Of a DNA stretch of 64,000 nucleotides, positions 29,657 through 39,837 are shown in pieces. A model generated the notes under the pieces. That model did no database searches. It was not told where the DNA came from and worked only from the letters and a program-made list of their open reading frames with translations. The first letter of the stretch is position 1. The number at the start of each line of letters is the position of its first letter. Source of the DNA: an uncultured Woeseia sp. (GTDB taxonomy: Bacteria; Pseudomonadota; Gammaproteobacteria; Steroidobacterales; Woeseiaceae); assembly GCA_913031125.1 (NCBI GenBank), contig CAJWFK010000002.1:62001-126000 (forward strand), read 5' to 3'. The translations under genes and the position numbers were made by a program.

Positions 29657-31564
29657 ATGCCTACAAACTCTACATTCGACGTTCTAGTTATTGGTGGCGG
29701 CCATGCTGGTACAGAGGCATGCTTGGCTGCTGCTCGAGCGGGTGCTAAAACGCTACTTATTACGCAAAGCATAGCCACAGTAGGTGCGATGAGTTGCAAT
29801 CCAGCGATAGGTGGTATCGGTAAAGGGCACCTCACAAAAGAGATTGATGCATTAGGTGGGGTAATGGCGCAGGCTATCGATCATGCTGGAATCCAATTTC
29901 GGACGTTGAATGCCAGTAAGGGGCCGGCGGTTCGCGCTACACGAGCACAAGCTGATCGGGGCCTCTATGGTCAGGCTATTCGCTCTGCGATCACGCAACA
30001 ATCTGGATTATTCATAGTTGAGGGGTCGGTCGAAGATCTTATAATTAAAGGGGACCGCGCGGTAGGCATCATTACGGATGCTGGGACAAGGCTTTTTGCA
30101 AAGACTGTCGTGTTAACGGTGGGTACCTTTCTGGGTGGTCGGATCCTGACAGGTAAACAGGTAATAGAAGGCGGTCGGCGAGATGATCCGCCCTCAATAA
30201 AACTTGCAAATAGGTTGCGGGAATTACCGTTTCGAGTTGGGCGACTGAAAACAGGGACCCCGCCGCGTTTAAATGGCAGTTCACTCGATTATACGGCGAT
30301 GGTGGAACAACCAGGCGACCAACCCACTCCGATTTTTTCCTTTATCGGTCAGCGATCTGATCATCCTGACCAGGTAAGTTGCTACATTACACATACCACG
30401 GAAGAAACACATGACATTATTCGTGATGCACTTCATCAGTCGCCGATGTACTCAGGGCTTATAGAGGGGGTTGGACCGCGTTACTGTCCATCAATTGAAG
30501 ATAAGGTCGTGCGATTTGCAGATCGAGAAGCTCACCAGGTTTTTGTGGAGCCTGAGGGGCTCAATACAGATGAAGTCTATCCAAATGGGATTTCTACTAG
30601 CCTTCCGCGAGAGGTCCAGATACGTTTCGTGCGGTCGATAGTCGGGTTCGAGAAGGCAGAGATTAAACATCCGGGGTATGCAATCGAGTACGATTATTTT
30701 GATCCACGGGATCTCAAAAGTACTTTGGAAACGAAGGTTATTGATGGTTTATTTTTTGCTGGGCAGATAAATGGCACAACCGGTTACGAAGAAGCTGCTG
30801 CCCAAGGATTGTTAGCTGGAATTAATGCGGCAAACATTGCTGCTGAAAAAGATACGTGGTGTCCGAAAAGAGACGAGGCCTATATTGGTGTCCTCATTGA
30901 TGATCTTGTTACAAGGGGTGTTAGTGAGCCGTATAGGATGTTTACGAGTCGTGCTGAATATCGGTTATTGTTACGAGAAGATAATGCGGACCTTAGGTTG
31001 ACCCCGATAGGTAGAGAGCTTGGGTTGGTAAACGATAGGCGCTGGAGAGTATTTAGGGAAAAGAGAAAGGCAATCTCTGAAGAGCAGGAGCGGTTAGGCA
31101 ATATCATAGTTCGTCAAGAGACACTTACAGAGGACGATAAGAGAATCCTGAATAATTCATTACAGCGAGAGTGCCGAGCGGTCGAGTTATTGAGGCGTCC
31201 GGAACTTCGGTATTCGGATGTAACCGCGCTATCTTCCGTTGGAAACGGTCAGTGGAAAATACCAATGAGTTCAGCGCAAGTTTCCCAAGTTGAATTGCAA
31301 GTAGAGGTTCAAGCACGGTATTCGGGCTACATTAAACGACAACAGCGAGAAATCGAAAAATACAGAAAGCAAGAGAATCTGAATATCCCTGCTAATATCG
31401 ATTATGCTTCGGTCAAGGGCTTATCCACTGAGGCTTTTGAGAGGTTGGAGGCGGTTCGTCCAGAAACGTTAGGACAGGCATCAAGGTTGGAGGGTGTAAC
31501 CCCAGCTGTTTTGTCTTTGTTACTAATTCATCTTAAGAAACGACAATTAAAAATTGCGAGTTAA
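29657..31564 (+). CDS. mnmG: tRNA uridine-5-carboxymethylaminomethyl modification enzyme MnmG
   Basis: MnmG (GidA) is the FAD- and NADH-dependent partner of MnmE. The 635-residue protein starts with the FAD Rossmann loop [14 protein letters not shown] (about residues 9-22). It contains [23 protein letters not shown] with the conserved Cys, and [16 protein letters not shown], all family signatures. The C-terminal tRNA-binding helical domain is complete. In E. coli oriC lies just before this gene; the short spacer after mnmG here shows no DnaA boxes. Confidence 0.99.
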   Translation: MPTNSTFDVLVIGGGHAGTEACLAAARAGAKTLLITQSIATVGAMSCNPAIGGIGKGHLTKEIDALGGVMAQAIDHAGIQFRTLNASKGPAVRATRAQADRGLYGQAIRSAITQQSGLFIVEGSVEDLIIKGDRAVGIITDAGTRLFAKTVVLTVGTFLGGRILTGKQVIEGGRRDDPPSIKLANRLRELPFRVGRLKTGTPPRLNGSSLDYTAMVEQPGDQPTPIFSFIGQRSDHPDQVSCYITHTTEETHDIIRDALHQSPMYSGLIEGVGPRYCPSIEDKVVRFADREAHQVFVEPEGLNTDEVYPNGISTSLPREVQIRFVRSIVGFEKAEIKHPGYAIEYDYFDPRDLKSTLETKVIDGLFFAGQINGTTGYEEAAAQGLLAGINAANIAAEKDTWCPKRDEAYIGVLIDDLVTRGVSEPYRMFTSRAEYRLLLREDNADLRLTPIGRELGLVNDRRWRVFREKRKAISEEQERLGNIIVRQETLTEDDKRILNNSLQRECRAVELLRRPELRYSDVTALSSVGNGQWKIPMSSAQVSQVELQVEVQARYSGYIKRQQREIEKYRKQENLNIPANIDYASVKGLSTEAFERLEAVRPETLGQASRLEGVTPAVLSLLLIHLKKRQLKIAS

Positions 31565-31643
31565 CTTAGATAAGTTATTTTTCCTATGAGTTTGTTCTGT
31601 GTTTCCTTGGTTGTTTTGGAACAAATGATGTCCATAGAAAACT

Positions 31644-32576
31644 ATGAAAAATGATCATGGTGATGGAATCCGGACTATTGACACCGGATTAATTCGACCA
31701 GGCTTTGATGCCAGCCATTTAGTGATAGATGGCGGCAGAGCGGCCTTTGTAGATTGTGGTGTTAATGATAGCGTACCCATTTTACTCTCAGCGTTGGAAG
31801 AAAATGACCTTGATATTGGGGTGGTTGATTATCTGTTTCTTACTCATGTTCATTTAGATCATGCTGGGGGCGCTGGAAAGTTGATAAAGGCGCTGCCAAA
31901 TGCGAAAGCAGTGCTTCACCCAAGGGGTGCCCCACATATGATTGATCCAACCAAACTTATCAAAGGGTCGGTTGGTGTTTATGGAGAAAAAGGTTACAAG
32001 GACTTATACGGAGATATCCTCCCTATTTCGCCCCAACGGGTAATTGTCGCTGACGATAGACAAGAATTTTTGCTTGGTGGACGAGTACTGGAAAGTATTT
32101 ATACGGAAGGACATGCAAGACATCACCATTGTTTTTATGATCCTCAATCTGGATCAATCTTCACCGGTGACAGTTTCGGTGTGTCGTTCCGGGAGCTCGA
32201 CACAAGTATTGGCGAGTTTATCTACCCAACAACAACCCCAATACATTTTGATCCGGCGGAAGCGCATAGGGCAATAGATACAATTCTTGATTTCAATCCG
32301 AAGCAATTGTTTCTTACCCACTACAGCTTGGTGGAGGATATTCAGCGACTGGCAGGTGATTTGCATAAACGTATAGATGATTTTGTCGCTATAGCAAAAA
32401 AACATGCCAATGATGAGAATCGGACTGACGCTATGATAAAAAGCATGTTTCGGTATTTCGAAAGGGAACTGGAAGAGCATCAGTTTTATAAAGGGGCAGC
32501 TGTAGCTCGAGAGATCGTTGGAAAAGATGTCATACTAAACACGATGGGCCTTGAATTTTGGCTCGACCACACCTAA
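31644..32576 (+). CDS. MBL-fold metallo-hydrolase
   Basis: A 310-residue cytoplasmic protein with the metallo-beta-lactamase metal motif THVHLDHAGG (HxHxDH, about residues 67-76), a downstream EGHARHHH and FTGDSFG with the bridging Asp. It resembles glyoxalase II-like thioesterases and oxidoreductase-associated hydrolases, but I cannot name a substrate. Next come a quinone-oxidoreductase-type reductase and the prp genes, so hydrolysis of an acyl-CoA or related thioester is conceivable. That is inference from context only. Confidence 0.85.
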   Translation: MKNDHGDGIRTIDTGLIRPGFDASHLVIDGGRAAFVDCGVNDSVPILLSALEENDLDIGVVDYLFLTHVHLDHAGGAGKLIKALPNAKAVLHPRGAPHMIDPTKLIKGSVGVYGEKGYKDLYGDILPISPQRVIVADDRQEFLLGGRVLESIYTEGHARHHHCFYDPQSGSIFTGDSFGVSFRELDTSIGEFIYPTTTPIHFDPAEAHRAIDTILDFNPKQLFLTHYSLVEDIQRLAGDLHKRIDDFVAIAKKHANDENRTDAMIKSMFRYFERELEEHQFYKGAAVAREIVGKDVILNTMGLEFWLDHT

Positions 32577-32591
32577 TAACGAGGAAACTTC

Positions 32592-33581
32592 ATGACCGAT
32601 TTTCGTGCTTATCGTATTAATCAAGAAGATGGAAAAATAACTGCTGGCTTTACACAGTTGTCATTAGATGACCTGACCGATGGCGAAGTAGTCATTCGAG
32701 TTAGTCATTCGACTGTTAATTACAAAGATGCGTTGGCGGCAACAGGGGCCGGCCGCATCTTAAGGAAATTTCCACTCAATGGGGGAATTGACTTGGCCGG
32801 TACGGTGGTAAGTTCTGAATCACAGGATGTTGAGGTTGGCCAGAAAGTGGTCGTCACAGGATGTGGTCTTAGTGAGACGAGAGATGGCGGTTATTCTGAA
32901 TATGCCCGTGTCCCAAGTGAGGCCATCGTTCCTATTCCTGATGGAATGACTGCTGCTCAAACTATGCAAATAGGGACGGCTGGTTTCACCGCCGCCCTCG
33001 CAATTCATCGTATGGAGCAAAACGGCCAACTGCCAGCAAATGGACCGGTGGTAGTCACCGGGGCTACCGGCGGCGTTGGTGGAATTGCAATCGACATGCT
33101 GAATAGCAGGGGTTATGAAGCTGTGGCAGTGACCGGTAAATCCGAACAGAAACAATATCTGCAAAGCATTGGTGCTAGTGATGTCTTGGTGAGGGGCGAC
33201 CTCGATTTTGGTAAACGGCCAATGGAAAAAGCGCAGTGGGCCGGTGCTATCGATAACCTTGGTGGCGAAACGCTTACCTGGTTGACGAGAACTGTTGGCT
33301 ACCAGGGTAATATAGCAAGCATAGGGTTGGCTGCAAGCCACGAACTAAACACGACGGTTTTGCCTTTTATTCTGCGGGGCGTCTGTTTGTTGGGGATAAA
33401 TTCATCTGAATGCCCGCGGCCTCTGCGGATGGCCGCTTGGAGCCGTATCGGTACTGATTTAAAGCCACAGAAACTAGACACGATAGCAGCAAATACCGTC
33501 ATGTTTGAAGATCTTCCCAACACATTTAAAGCATTTATCGACGGAAAGGTTGTCGGAAGAGTCGTAGTTGAGATTAGCTAG
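32592..33581 (+). CDS. acuI: Acrylyl-CoA reductase-like MDR protein (YhdH/AcuI family)
   Basis: A 329-residue medium-chain dehydrogenase/reductase without the structural zinc site. The nucleotide-binding loop is VVTGATGGVGGIAID (about residues 154-168). NYKDALAATGAGRI near residue 40 and the C-terminal GINSSECPRPLR pattern mark the YhdH/YhfP/AcuI group. AcuI reduces toxic acrylyl-CoA to propionyl-CoA with NADPH. Methylcitrate-cycle genes that would consume propionyl-CoA begin about 1.3 kb downstream on the same strand, which supports this role. The closely related YhdH of E. coli has the same activity, so the symbol is a family-level choice. Confidence 0.82.
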   Translation: MTDFRAYRINQEDGKITAGFTQLSLDDLTDGEVVIRVSHSTVNYKDALAATGAGRILRKFPLNGGIDLAGTVVSSESQDVEVGQKVVVTGCGLSETRDGGYSEYARVPSEAIVPIPDGMTAAQTMQIGTAGFTAALAIHRMEQNGQLPANGPVVVTGATGGVGGIAIDMLNSRGYEAVAVTGKSEQKQYLQSIGASDVLVRGDLDFGKRPMEKAQWAGAIDNLGGETLTWLTRTVGYQGNIASIGLAASHELNTTVLPFILRGVCLLGINSSECPRPLRMAAWSRIGTDLKPQKLDTIAANTVMFEDLPNTFKAFIDGKVVGRVVVEIS

Positions 33582-33609
33582 ATCGTTTTTTAATGGGTAG
33601 GAGGACTTA

Positions 33610-34866
33610 TTGGTGTTAGCTAGATTGAACCCTCTGTTAATGTTGATTGTTCTTGTAACAACCACTGTTATTGCTGAGAGTGAGAGCTCTGATGGGTTCA
33701 ATGCATCCCGGCTGAGCCGGATTGATGGTGCTATCAATAGGGAAATTGCAGCCGGAAAAATTGCAGGGGCGGTTGCATTGGTTTCAAAAGATGGTGAAAT
33801 CGCTTATCACAAAGCGTTCGGCTATGCTGATATTGCCTCGCAAACATCCATGAAGATTGATGCGATCTTCAGGATCGCATCAATGACTAAAGCTATTACC
33901 AGTGTCGGCGCCATGATTTTATATGAGCGCGGTCACTTCCAACTCAACGATCCCATTTCTAAATTTTTACCGGGATTTAAAAACCCGGAAGTGGTGATCG
34001 ATTTCAATGAGGCTGGTGAAGTGATCGAAACGCGACCCGCGGCCAGAGAAATAAGCATTTCTGACCTACTGACACACTCCTCTGGTATTTCCTATAAGTT
34101 TATGCCCCAGCCACTACAGCGGTCCTATCAGTTGGGTGGTGTGATTGATGGGTTAACTGCGGGCGACGTCGAATTGAAAGAAGGTATAGATCGCCTAGCG
34201 GAACAGCCACTTCTTTTTGATCCAGGTGATCAGTTTGCCTATGGTCTCAATACGGATGTATTAGGGTACTTAGTCGAAGTAATTTCAGGAAAGTCGCTGG
34301 ACCAATTTTTTCAGGATGAAATTTTTGAGCCACTCGGAATGAACGATACATATTTCTATCTTCCCATGGATAAGGCAAAGCGATTGGTTACCTTATATGC
34401 AGAAGTAGATGGTCTTCAGGTGTCTGATGGGACGGAGGCTGACATAGAACTCGATAACCCGAGGTATCCGATTGAGGGAGCGCGAAAGTATTTTTCGGGA
34501 GGTGCTGGGTTGTCATCCACTGCGTATGATTATTTTCGGTTTTTAGAAATGCTCAGAGCTGACGGGCACTTGGATGGTGTGCGAGTGATTAGTAGAAAGT
34601 CGGTTGAGTTGATGCGGACGGCAAAAGTTGGATTTGATTGGTTTCCGGGTGCTAGCTTCGGTTTGGGTTTCGCTATAATTGAAGACCTAGGAACACGTGG
34701 TGAAATTGGATCAGTGGGTTCATACAGTTGGGGTGGGGCTTTTAACACCGCTTTCTGGGTAGATCCTTCAGAACGCTTAGTAGGTATCTTCATGGCACAA
34801 GTTCGGCCGTATACCAGCGACATAAGTTACCGCTTCCAAACTGCTGTCTATCAGGCTTTAGAATGA
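33610..34866 (+). CDS. Exported serine hydrolase, class C beta-lactamase family
   Basis: A signal peptide (about residues 1-22) is followed by a beta-lactamase-fold domain. The catalytic Ser-x-x-Lys is SMTK in FRIASMTKAIT (about residue 94), the YxN-type motif is YGLN (about 213-216), and a late GSYSWGGAFNT replaces the KTG box. Such proteins are usually esterases or D-amino peptidases rather than antibiotic-resistance enzymes. The TTG 33610 start is preceded by AGGAGG; GTG 33613 is equally spaced and cannot be excluded. The stop overlaps the prpB start by 4 bases, so it is translated as part of the prp transcript. A propionate-related role is not obvious. Confidence 0.85.
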   Translation: MVLARLNPLLMLIVLVTTTVIAESESSDGFNASRLSRIDGAINREIAAGKIAGAVALVSKDGEIAYHKAFGYADIASQTSMKIDAIFRIASMTKAITSVGAMILYERGHFQLNDPISKFLPGFKNPEVVIDFNEAGEVIETRPAAREISISDLLTHSSGISYKFMPQPLQRSYQLGGVIDGLTAGDVELKEGIDRLAEQPLLFDPGDQFAYGLNTDVLGYLVEVISGKSLDQFFQDEIFEPLGMNDTYFYLPMDKAKRLVTLYAEVDGLQVSDGTEADIELDNPRYPIEGARKYFSGGAGLSSTAYDYFRFLEMLRADGHLDGVRVISRKSVELMRTAKVGFDWFPGASFGLGFAIIEDLGTRGEIGSVGSYSWGGAFNTAFWVDPSERLVGIFMAQVRPYTSDISYRFQTAVYQALE

Positions 34867-35756
34867 GTAGTCCAGGGGAAAGGTTGCGTGAAGCGCTCGA
34901 TTCAGAGCGGCCGTTGCAGGTCGTAGGGACTATAAACGCTTTCACTGCCTTGCTGGCGGAGCAAGCAAGTTTTAAGGCTATTTACTTATCCGGGGCTGGT
35001 GTCGCGAATGCGTCGTTTGGTCTACCAGATCTGGCTATGACAACTGTTGGCGACGTTTGCGAGGATATCCGGCGAATTACCTATGCCACAGATGTTCCAT
35101 TACTGGTCGATGCAGATACTGGTTGGGGCGGTGCATTTATGGTTAATCGTGCAATTGGTGAAATTGAACGGGCGGGCGCGGCAGGCTGCCATTTGGAGGA
35201 TCAGGTTGCTGATAAGCGGTGTGGCCATCGGCCAGGTAAAGTACTCGTTCAGAAGGCGGAGATGGTCGATCGGATAAAGGCTGCTACGGATGGCAAAACT
35301 GATAGTCAGTTCATCATTATGGCAAGGACTGATGCACATGCGGTAGAAGGTCAGCAGGCAGCTCTTGATCGAGCCAGCGCCTACGTTGAGGCTGGTGCGG
35401 ACATTATTTTTGCTGAGGCACTGACCACCTTAGAGGAGTATTCTGAGTTTGCGGGGGAGGTGGAGGTGCCAGTGCTGGCCAATCTTACGGAATTTGGTAA
35501 AACACCGATGTTTACAGCAACCCAGCTCGGGGAAGTCGGAATCAGGCTTATTTTATATCCCTTATCCGCATTTCGAGCTATGTCAAAGGCTGCTGAAGAG
35601 GTTTATAAGACAATCCGTGAAGAGGGAACTGCAAGACATATTATTGAGAAAATGCAGACTCGTGAGCAGCTTTATAAAGTCCTCGGTTATAAAGAGTATG
35701 AGAGTAAACTCGACCAACTATTTTTTAGCCAACGGGTAACTACAAACAAAGATTAG
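34863..35756 (+). CDS. prpB: 2-methylisocitrate lyase
   Basis: PrpB cleaves 2-methylisocitrate to pyruvate and succinate, the last step of the methylcitrate cycle for propionyl-CoA. The 297-residue protein of the isocitrate-lyase/PEP-mutase fold has the Mg site DADTGWGG (about residues 82-89) and the catalytic-Cys loop KRCGHRPGK (about 118-126), the PrpB signature. It overlaps the upstream hydrolase by 4 bases and is followed by prpC and prpD. Confidence 0.94.
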   Translation: MSSPGERLREALDSERPLQVVGTINAFTALLAEQASFKAIYLSGAGVANASFGLPDLAMTTVGDVCEDIRRITYATDVPLLVDADTGWGGAFMVNRAIGEIERAGAAGCHLEDQVADKRCGHRPGKVLVQKAEMVDRIKAATDGKTDSQFIIMARTDAHAVEGQQAALDRASAYVEAGADIIFAEALTTLEEYSEFAGEVEVPVLANLTEFGKTPMFTATQLGEVGIRLILYPLSAFRAMSKAAEEVYKTIREEGTARHIIEKMQTREQLYKVLGYKEYESKLDQLFFSQRVTTNKD

Positions 35757-35775
35757 AGTGGCAGGGAGATATTAA

Positions 35776-36897
35776 TTGAGTAATCAAAAGAAAACTGAAG
35801 GCCTTGCTGGTGTAACCGCAGGTAAGACTGAACTATGCACAGTCGGCAAGGAGGGTGCCGGGCTCACTTACCGTGGTTACGATATTTATGATCTTGTTGA
35901 AAAGGCAAGTTTTGAGGAGGTTGCTCATTTGCTTCTGCATGGGAGACTGCCGACGGCTGTGGAGTTAGAGGCTTATGTAGAAAAACTACAATCATTAAGG
36001 GGTCTTCCCACTAAACTGAAAACAGTTCTCGAACTTATTCCTCCTGATGCTCATCCAATGGATGTGCAAAGAACGGGAGTCTCTTTTTTGGGCAATATAG
36101 AACCCGAAATGGATTTCTCATGTCAATTTTATACGGCCGATCGATTGCTTGCCTGTTTACCCTCGATACTTTTGTATTGGCACCGCTTTCATAAAGATGG
36201 TGTCCGCATAGAAACAGAAACCGAAGACAATAGTATTGCAGGACATTTTCTTACTATGCTCCATGATCAAGCGCCAAGTGAGCAGCATCGAAAGTGTCTG
36301 GATACAACACTTATTCTCTATGCTGAACATGAATTCAATGCGTCAACATTTGCTGGTCGAGTTATTACGGGTACCTTGTCCGATATGCATTCGGCCGTCG
36401 CTGGAGCTATCGGCGCGCTCAGAGGTCCATTGCATGGTGGGGCGAATGAAGCGGCTATGGACTTAATCAGTCAATATACGAATGTTGATAATGCGATCCA
36501 GGGGATCCGCGAGAAGCTTGAAAAAAAGGAATTAATTATGGGCTTCGGGCATCGTGTTTACACGACTTCCGATCCTCGAAATTCGGTTAATAAAAGAATG
36601 TCTAAAATGCTCGCTTCAGAGCAGGGAAATACATTGCTTTACGATATTTCAGAGGCGATTGAAGATGTTCTTTGGACAGAAAAGAAATTATTTGCTAATG
36701 CGGATTTTTATGCAGCAAGCGTTTACCATTTTATGGGAATACCGACATACTTATTTACCCCGATTTTCGTCTGTTCAAGAGTCACAGGCTGGGCGGCACA
36801 TATCATGGAACAGAGGGCTAACAATAAACTCATTCGGCCGGCGGCTGAGTATGTTGGCCCAGAACTACAAGAATTCATTTCTTTAGAAGAACGTTAA
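35776..36897 (+). CDS. prpC: 2-methylcitrate synthase
   Basis: PrpC condenses propionyl-CoA with oxaloacetate. The 373-residue citrate-synthase-fold protein has [15 protein letters not shown] at the N-terminus, typical of PrpC. Catalytic His residues lie in [10 protein letters not shown] and GFGHRVY, and the catalytic Asp region is [11 protein letters not shown]. Start is TTG 35776, preceded by AGGGAGA. Its position between prpB and prpD makes methylcitrate rather than citrate synthase the better call. Confidence 0.94.
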   Translation: MSNQKKTEGLAGVTAGKTELCTVGKEGAGLTYRGYDIYDLVEKASFEEVAHLLLHGRLPTAVELEAYVEKLQSLRGLPTKLKTVLELIPPDAHPMDVQRTGVSFLGNIEPEMDFSCQFYTADRLLACLPSILLYWHRFHKDGVRIETETEDNSIAGHFLTMLHDQAPSEQHRKCLDTTLILYAEHEFNASTFAGRVITGTLSDMHSAVAGAIGALRGPLHGGANEAAMDLISQYTNVDNAIQGIREKLEKKELIMGFGHRVYTTSDPRNSVNKRMSKMLASEQGNTLLYDISEAIEDVLWTEKKLFANADFYAASVYHFMGIPTYLFTPIFVCSRVTGWAAHIMEQRANNKLIRPAAEYVGPELQEFISLEER

Positions 36898-36899
36898 AT

Positions 36900-38348
36900 A
36901 TGACTAGCGAGGACATTCGCTCAGCTGCCCGGCCAGAGCCTGACCAAATACTTATTGATATTGCTGATTATATCTGCGAGGGGAATATCAATTCAGATCT
37001 TGCGTACCAAACAGCTCATTACTGTCTTATGGACACGCTGGCTTGTGGGTTTCAGGCACTAGATTATCCAGCCTGCACAAGGTTGCTTGGTCCAACTGTG
37101 CCAGGGGCAACACTGCCGGGTGGTGCTAGAGTTCCGGGCACGTCCTATGAGCTCGATCCCGTTATGGCGGCATTTAATATCGGGGCGATGATCCGGTGGT
37201 TAGATTTTAACGATACATGGCTGGCAGCTGAATGGGGGCATCCATCGGATAACTTGGGCGGTATATTGGCAACGGCGGACTACCTAAGTCGGATTGCATC
37301 CGCCCAAGGTAAAAAGCCGCTTCTGGTGGGAGATGTTTTAACTGCGATGATCAAGGCCCATGAAATTCAGGGGGTTTTAGCTCTAGAGAATAGCTATAAC
37401 CGGGTTGGATTAGATCATGTGTTATTGGTGCGTGTTGCAACTACAGCAGTGGTTACCCGGATGCTGGGTGGTGATCATACTCAGGTAGTCAATGCTGTTT
37501 CAAATGCGTGGATCGATGGGTGCGCTCTGCGGACATATCGACATGCACCTAACACCGGTTCACGTAAAAGTTGGGCTGCCGGCGATGCTACCAGTCGTGG
37601 TGTGCGTTTAGCGCTCATCGCAATGGCTGGGGAAATGGGGTATCCATCAGCCCTGACTGCTCGAACATGGGGGTTCTATGATGTTTTGTTTGATACAAAG
37701 CCATTCTCTATAACGAAACCGTTCGGCAGCTATGTGATGGAGAATGTATTGTTCAAAATCTCATATCCAGCAGAGTTCCATGCACAAACGGCGGTGGAAG
37801 CTGCAATGATCCTCCATGAAGTTGTCAAGGACCGCCTTGACCAAATTGATAAAGTGGTAATTGAAACACAAGAACCAGGTGTTCGGATAATAGATAAAAC
37901 GGGGCCATTAAATAACCCGGCCGATAGAGATCACTGTATACAGTATATGGTTGCAATTCCTATGATTTTTGGTCGTTTAACTGCAAAGGACTATGAGGAT
38001 GAGGTTGCCGCTGATGCGCGCATTGATGAACTGCGTCGAAAAATGGTTGTAAGAGAAAACGAGAACTTTACTAAGGACTACTTTGATCCAGATAAGCGTT
38101 ATATTGGTAATGCAATAGAGGTTTGTTTTAAGGACGGTAGTCGGACGGAAAGGATCGCGGTTGATTATCCTATTGGCCATAAGCAACGACGTCACGAAGG
38201 AATTCCCACCCTTGTATGCAAATTTGACTCGAGCATATCGGGCAAATTAAAAGAAAAGCAGTGGCGGGGACTAAAAGAGGCAAGCAATGATCCGGAAATC
38301 ATGAGGAATATGTCGGTTGACGACTTTATGGCATTACTTGTGGTTTGA
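36900..38348 (+). CDS. prpD: 2-methylcitrate dehydratase PrpD
   Basis: PrpD dehydrates 2-methylcitrate to 2-methyl-cis-aconitate. The 482-residue MmgE/PrpD-family protein matches E. coli PrpD in length and in motifs [20 protein letters not shown] and [10 protein letters not shown]. It starts 2 bases after the prpC stop. The operon is thus prpB-prpC-prpD, without the AcnD/PrpF alternative and without a prpR activator in the window. Hydration to methylisocitrate would be left to a general aconitase encoded elsewhere. Confidence 0.94.
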   Translation: MTSEDIRSAARPEPDQILIDIADYICEGNINSDLAYQTAHYCLMDTLACGFQALDYPACTRLLGPTVPGATLPGGARVPGTSYELDPVMAAFNIGAMIRWLDFNDTWLAAEWGHPSDNLGGILATADYLSRIASAQGKKPLLVGDVLTAMIKAHEIQGVLALENSYNRVGLDHVLLVRVATTAVVTRMLGGDHTQVVNAVSNAWIDGCALRTYRHAPNTGSRKSWAAGDATSRGVRLALIAMAGEMGYPSALTARTWGFYDVLFDTKPFSITKPFGSYVMENVLFKISYPAEFHAQTAVEAAMILHEVVKDRLDQIDKVVIETQEPGVRIIDKTGPLNNPADRDHCIQYMVAIPMIFGRLTAKDYEDEVAADARIDELRRKMVVRENENFTKDYFDPDKRYIGNAIEVCFKDGSRTERIAVDYPIGHKQRRHEGIPTLVCKFDSSISGKLKEKQWRGLKEASNDPEIMRNMSVDDFMALLVV

Positions 38349-38401
38349 AAGATGGCGTAATAAAAGCCTGTAGCGGTGAAGCGGTGCAAGTGGGATAGTT
38401 C

Positions 38402-39040
38402 ATGATTGAAGAAAGTATCGCGGCTGGTGCTGCGGCCCAGGGCCAGCGGTTATCGGATGATATCGTTACAAAATTAGCTGCGCTGCTTTCGAGTCTTGAG
38501 CGCTGGAACGACCGGGTAAATTTGACGGCAGTGCGGAATATTCAAGATATGATTAAGCTACATATCCTTGATAGTTTGAGCGTGCGTCCATTTATTCAAG
38601 GGCCCAAAGTGATTGACATTGGCACAGGTGCAGGCTTTCCAGGCTTACCCTTGGCGATTGTTGAGCCGGACGTGGATTTTGTCCTGCTGGACTCTCATGG
38701 CAAGAAGATTAGTTTTGTTACTCAAATGATAGTTGATTTGCAGTTGGATAATGTAAAAGCTGTGAAAGAACGCGCAGAACACTATGAACCAGCTTTCGGC
38801 TTTGATACGGTGATGGCTAGGGCGGTAACGTCAATACCACGATTGCTGACGTTGGCAGGGCACCTCATTGGGGATACCGGTCATATGTTGGTACTTAAGG
38901 GGAGATATCCGGTCGAAGAACTGGAAACGATTAGGTCCAAAGGCCAGTGGCAAGCGAGCGTTTCTAAGCTCGTTGTAGCGGGGCTTGACTCGCATGCGCG
39001 CCATGTTATTAGCCTTAAAAGAAAAAGTTCTGTGAGCTGA
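38402..39040 (+). CDS. rsmG: 16S rRNA (guanine(527)-N7)-methyltransferase RsmG
   Basis: RsmG (GidB) methylates G527 in the 530 loop of 16S rRNA. The 212-residue Rossmann-fold protein has the SAM loop VIDIGTGAGFPGLPLAI (about 70-86), preceded by the family motif NLTAVRNIQDMIKLHILDSL. It normally follows mnmG directly; here 6.8 kb of metabolic genes separate them. The stop overlaps the parA start by one base. Confidence 0.97.
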   Translation: MIEESIAAGAAAQGQRLSDDIVTKLAALLSSLERWNDRVNLTAVRNIQDMIKLHILDSLSVRPFIQGPKVIDIGTGAGFPGLPLAIVEPDVDFVLLDSHGKKISFVTQMIVDLQLDNVKAVKERAEHYEPAFGFDTVMARAVTSIPRLLTLAGHLIGDTGHMLVLKGRYPVEELETIRSKGQWQASVSKLVVAGLDSHARHVISLKRKSSVS

Positions 39041-39825
39041 TGGCGAGGATCATTGCAATTGCGAACCAGAAAGGGGGCGTGGGAAAGACAACAACCTGCG
39101 TTAATCTCGCGGCATCCCTAGCCGCTACCCAGCGTAGAGTGCTCTTAATTGACATTGATCCTCAAGGTAATGCAACTACGGGATGTGGTATTGACAAAAA
39201 GACGTTGGAGCTTTCAACGTGTGATGTTCTTCTGGGAGACGCTGTTGCGGCAGATACAATCGTATCGGCAACTGAAGGTGGTTTCGCATTATTACCTGGT
39301 AATGAGGATCTCACTTTGGCAGAAGTCAGACTTCTTGAGCAGGCTGGTCGGGAGACCCGTTTGCGACGAGCACTAAGGCCTGTTGTTGGACTGTACGATT
39401 TTATTCTTATCGATTGCCCCCCATCAATAAATATGCTGACGGTTAACGCCTTAGCCGCTGCAGATGGTGTGCTTATTCCGATGCAATGCGAGTATTATGC
39501 TCTTGAGGGACTCAGCGCATTGATCAATACGGTGGAACAGGTTCGTGATTCAGTGAATGCAAATCTCGAGATATATGGCTTGCTACGCACTATGGTTGAC
39601 AGTCGAATTAACCTATCGCAGGAAGTATCAGAGCAGCTTGTTAGCCATTTTGATGATAAGGTTTTCCGCACCGTTGTCCCGCGCAATGTGCGACTGGCCG
39701 AAGCACCTAGCTTTGGTAAACCTGTTCTTTTCCATGATCGGAAGTCGCGTGGTGCACTTGCCTATTTGGCGTTAGCTGGAGAGGTTATACGTCGGGAAGA
39801 GGAACGTGCCATGGGTGGGCAGTAG
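39040..39825 (+). CDS. parA: Chromosome partitioning ATPase ParA (Soj)
   Basis: ParA is the Walker-type ATPase that moves ParB-parS complexes. The 261-residue protein opens with the deviant Walker A NQKGGVGKTTT (about residues 9-19), then DIDPQGNATTG and DFILIDCPPS, as in chromosomal Soj proteins. There is no N-terminal HTH, so this is the chromosomal rather than the large plasmid type. It is coupled to rsmG and followed by parB after 12 bases. Confidence 0.97.
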   Translation: MARIIAIANQKGGVGKTTTCVNLAASLAATQRRVLLIDIDPQGNATTGCGIDKKTLELSTCDVLLGDAVAADTIVSATEGGFALLPGNEDLTLAEVRLLEQAGRETRLRRALRPVVGLYDFILIDCPPSINMLTVNALAAADGVLIPMQCEYYALEGLSALINTVEQVRDSVNANLEIYGLLRTMVDSRINLSQEVSEQLVSHFDDKVFRTVVPRNVRLAEAPSFGKPVLFHDRKSRGALAYLALAGEVIRREEERAMGGQ

Positions 39826-39837
39826 TGGAATGATAAA

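Noticed and set aside
31421-31429. DnaA box-like TTATCCACT in the mnmG coding region
   Set aside because: Single non-exact site inside a coding sequence and away from AT-rich DNA; no cluster.
33610-34866. Antibiotic-resistance beta-lactamase
   Set aside because: The SxxK and YxN motifs are present but the KTG box is not, and genomic context is metabolic; this pattern is typical of esterase or peptidase relatives.
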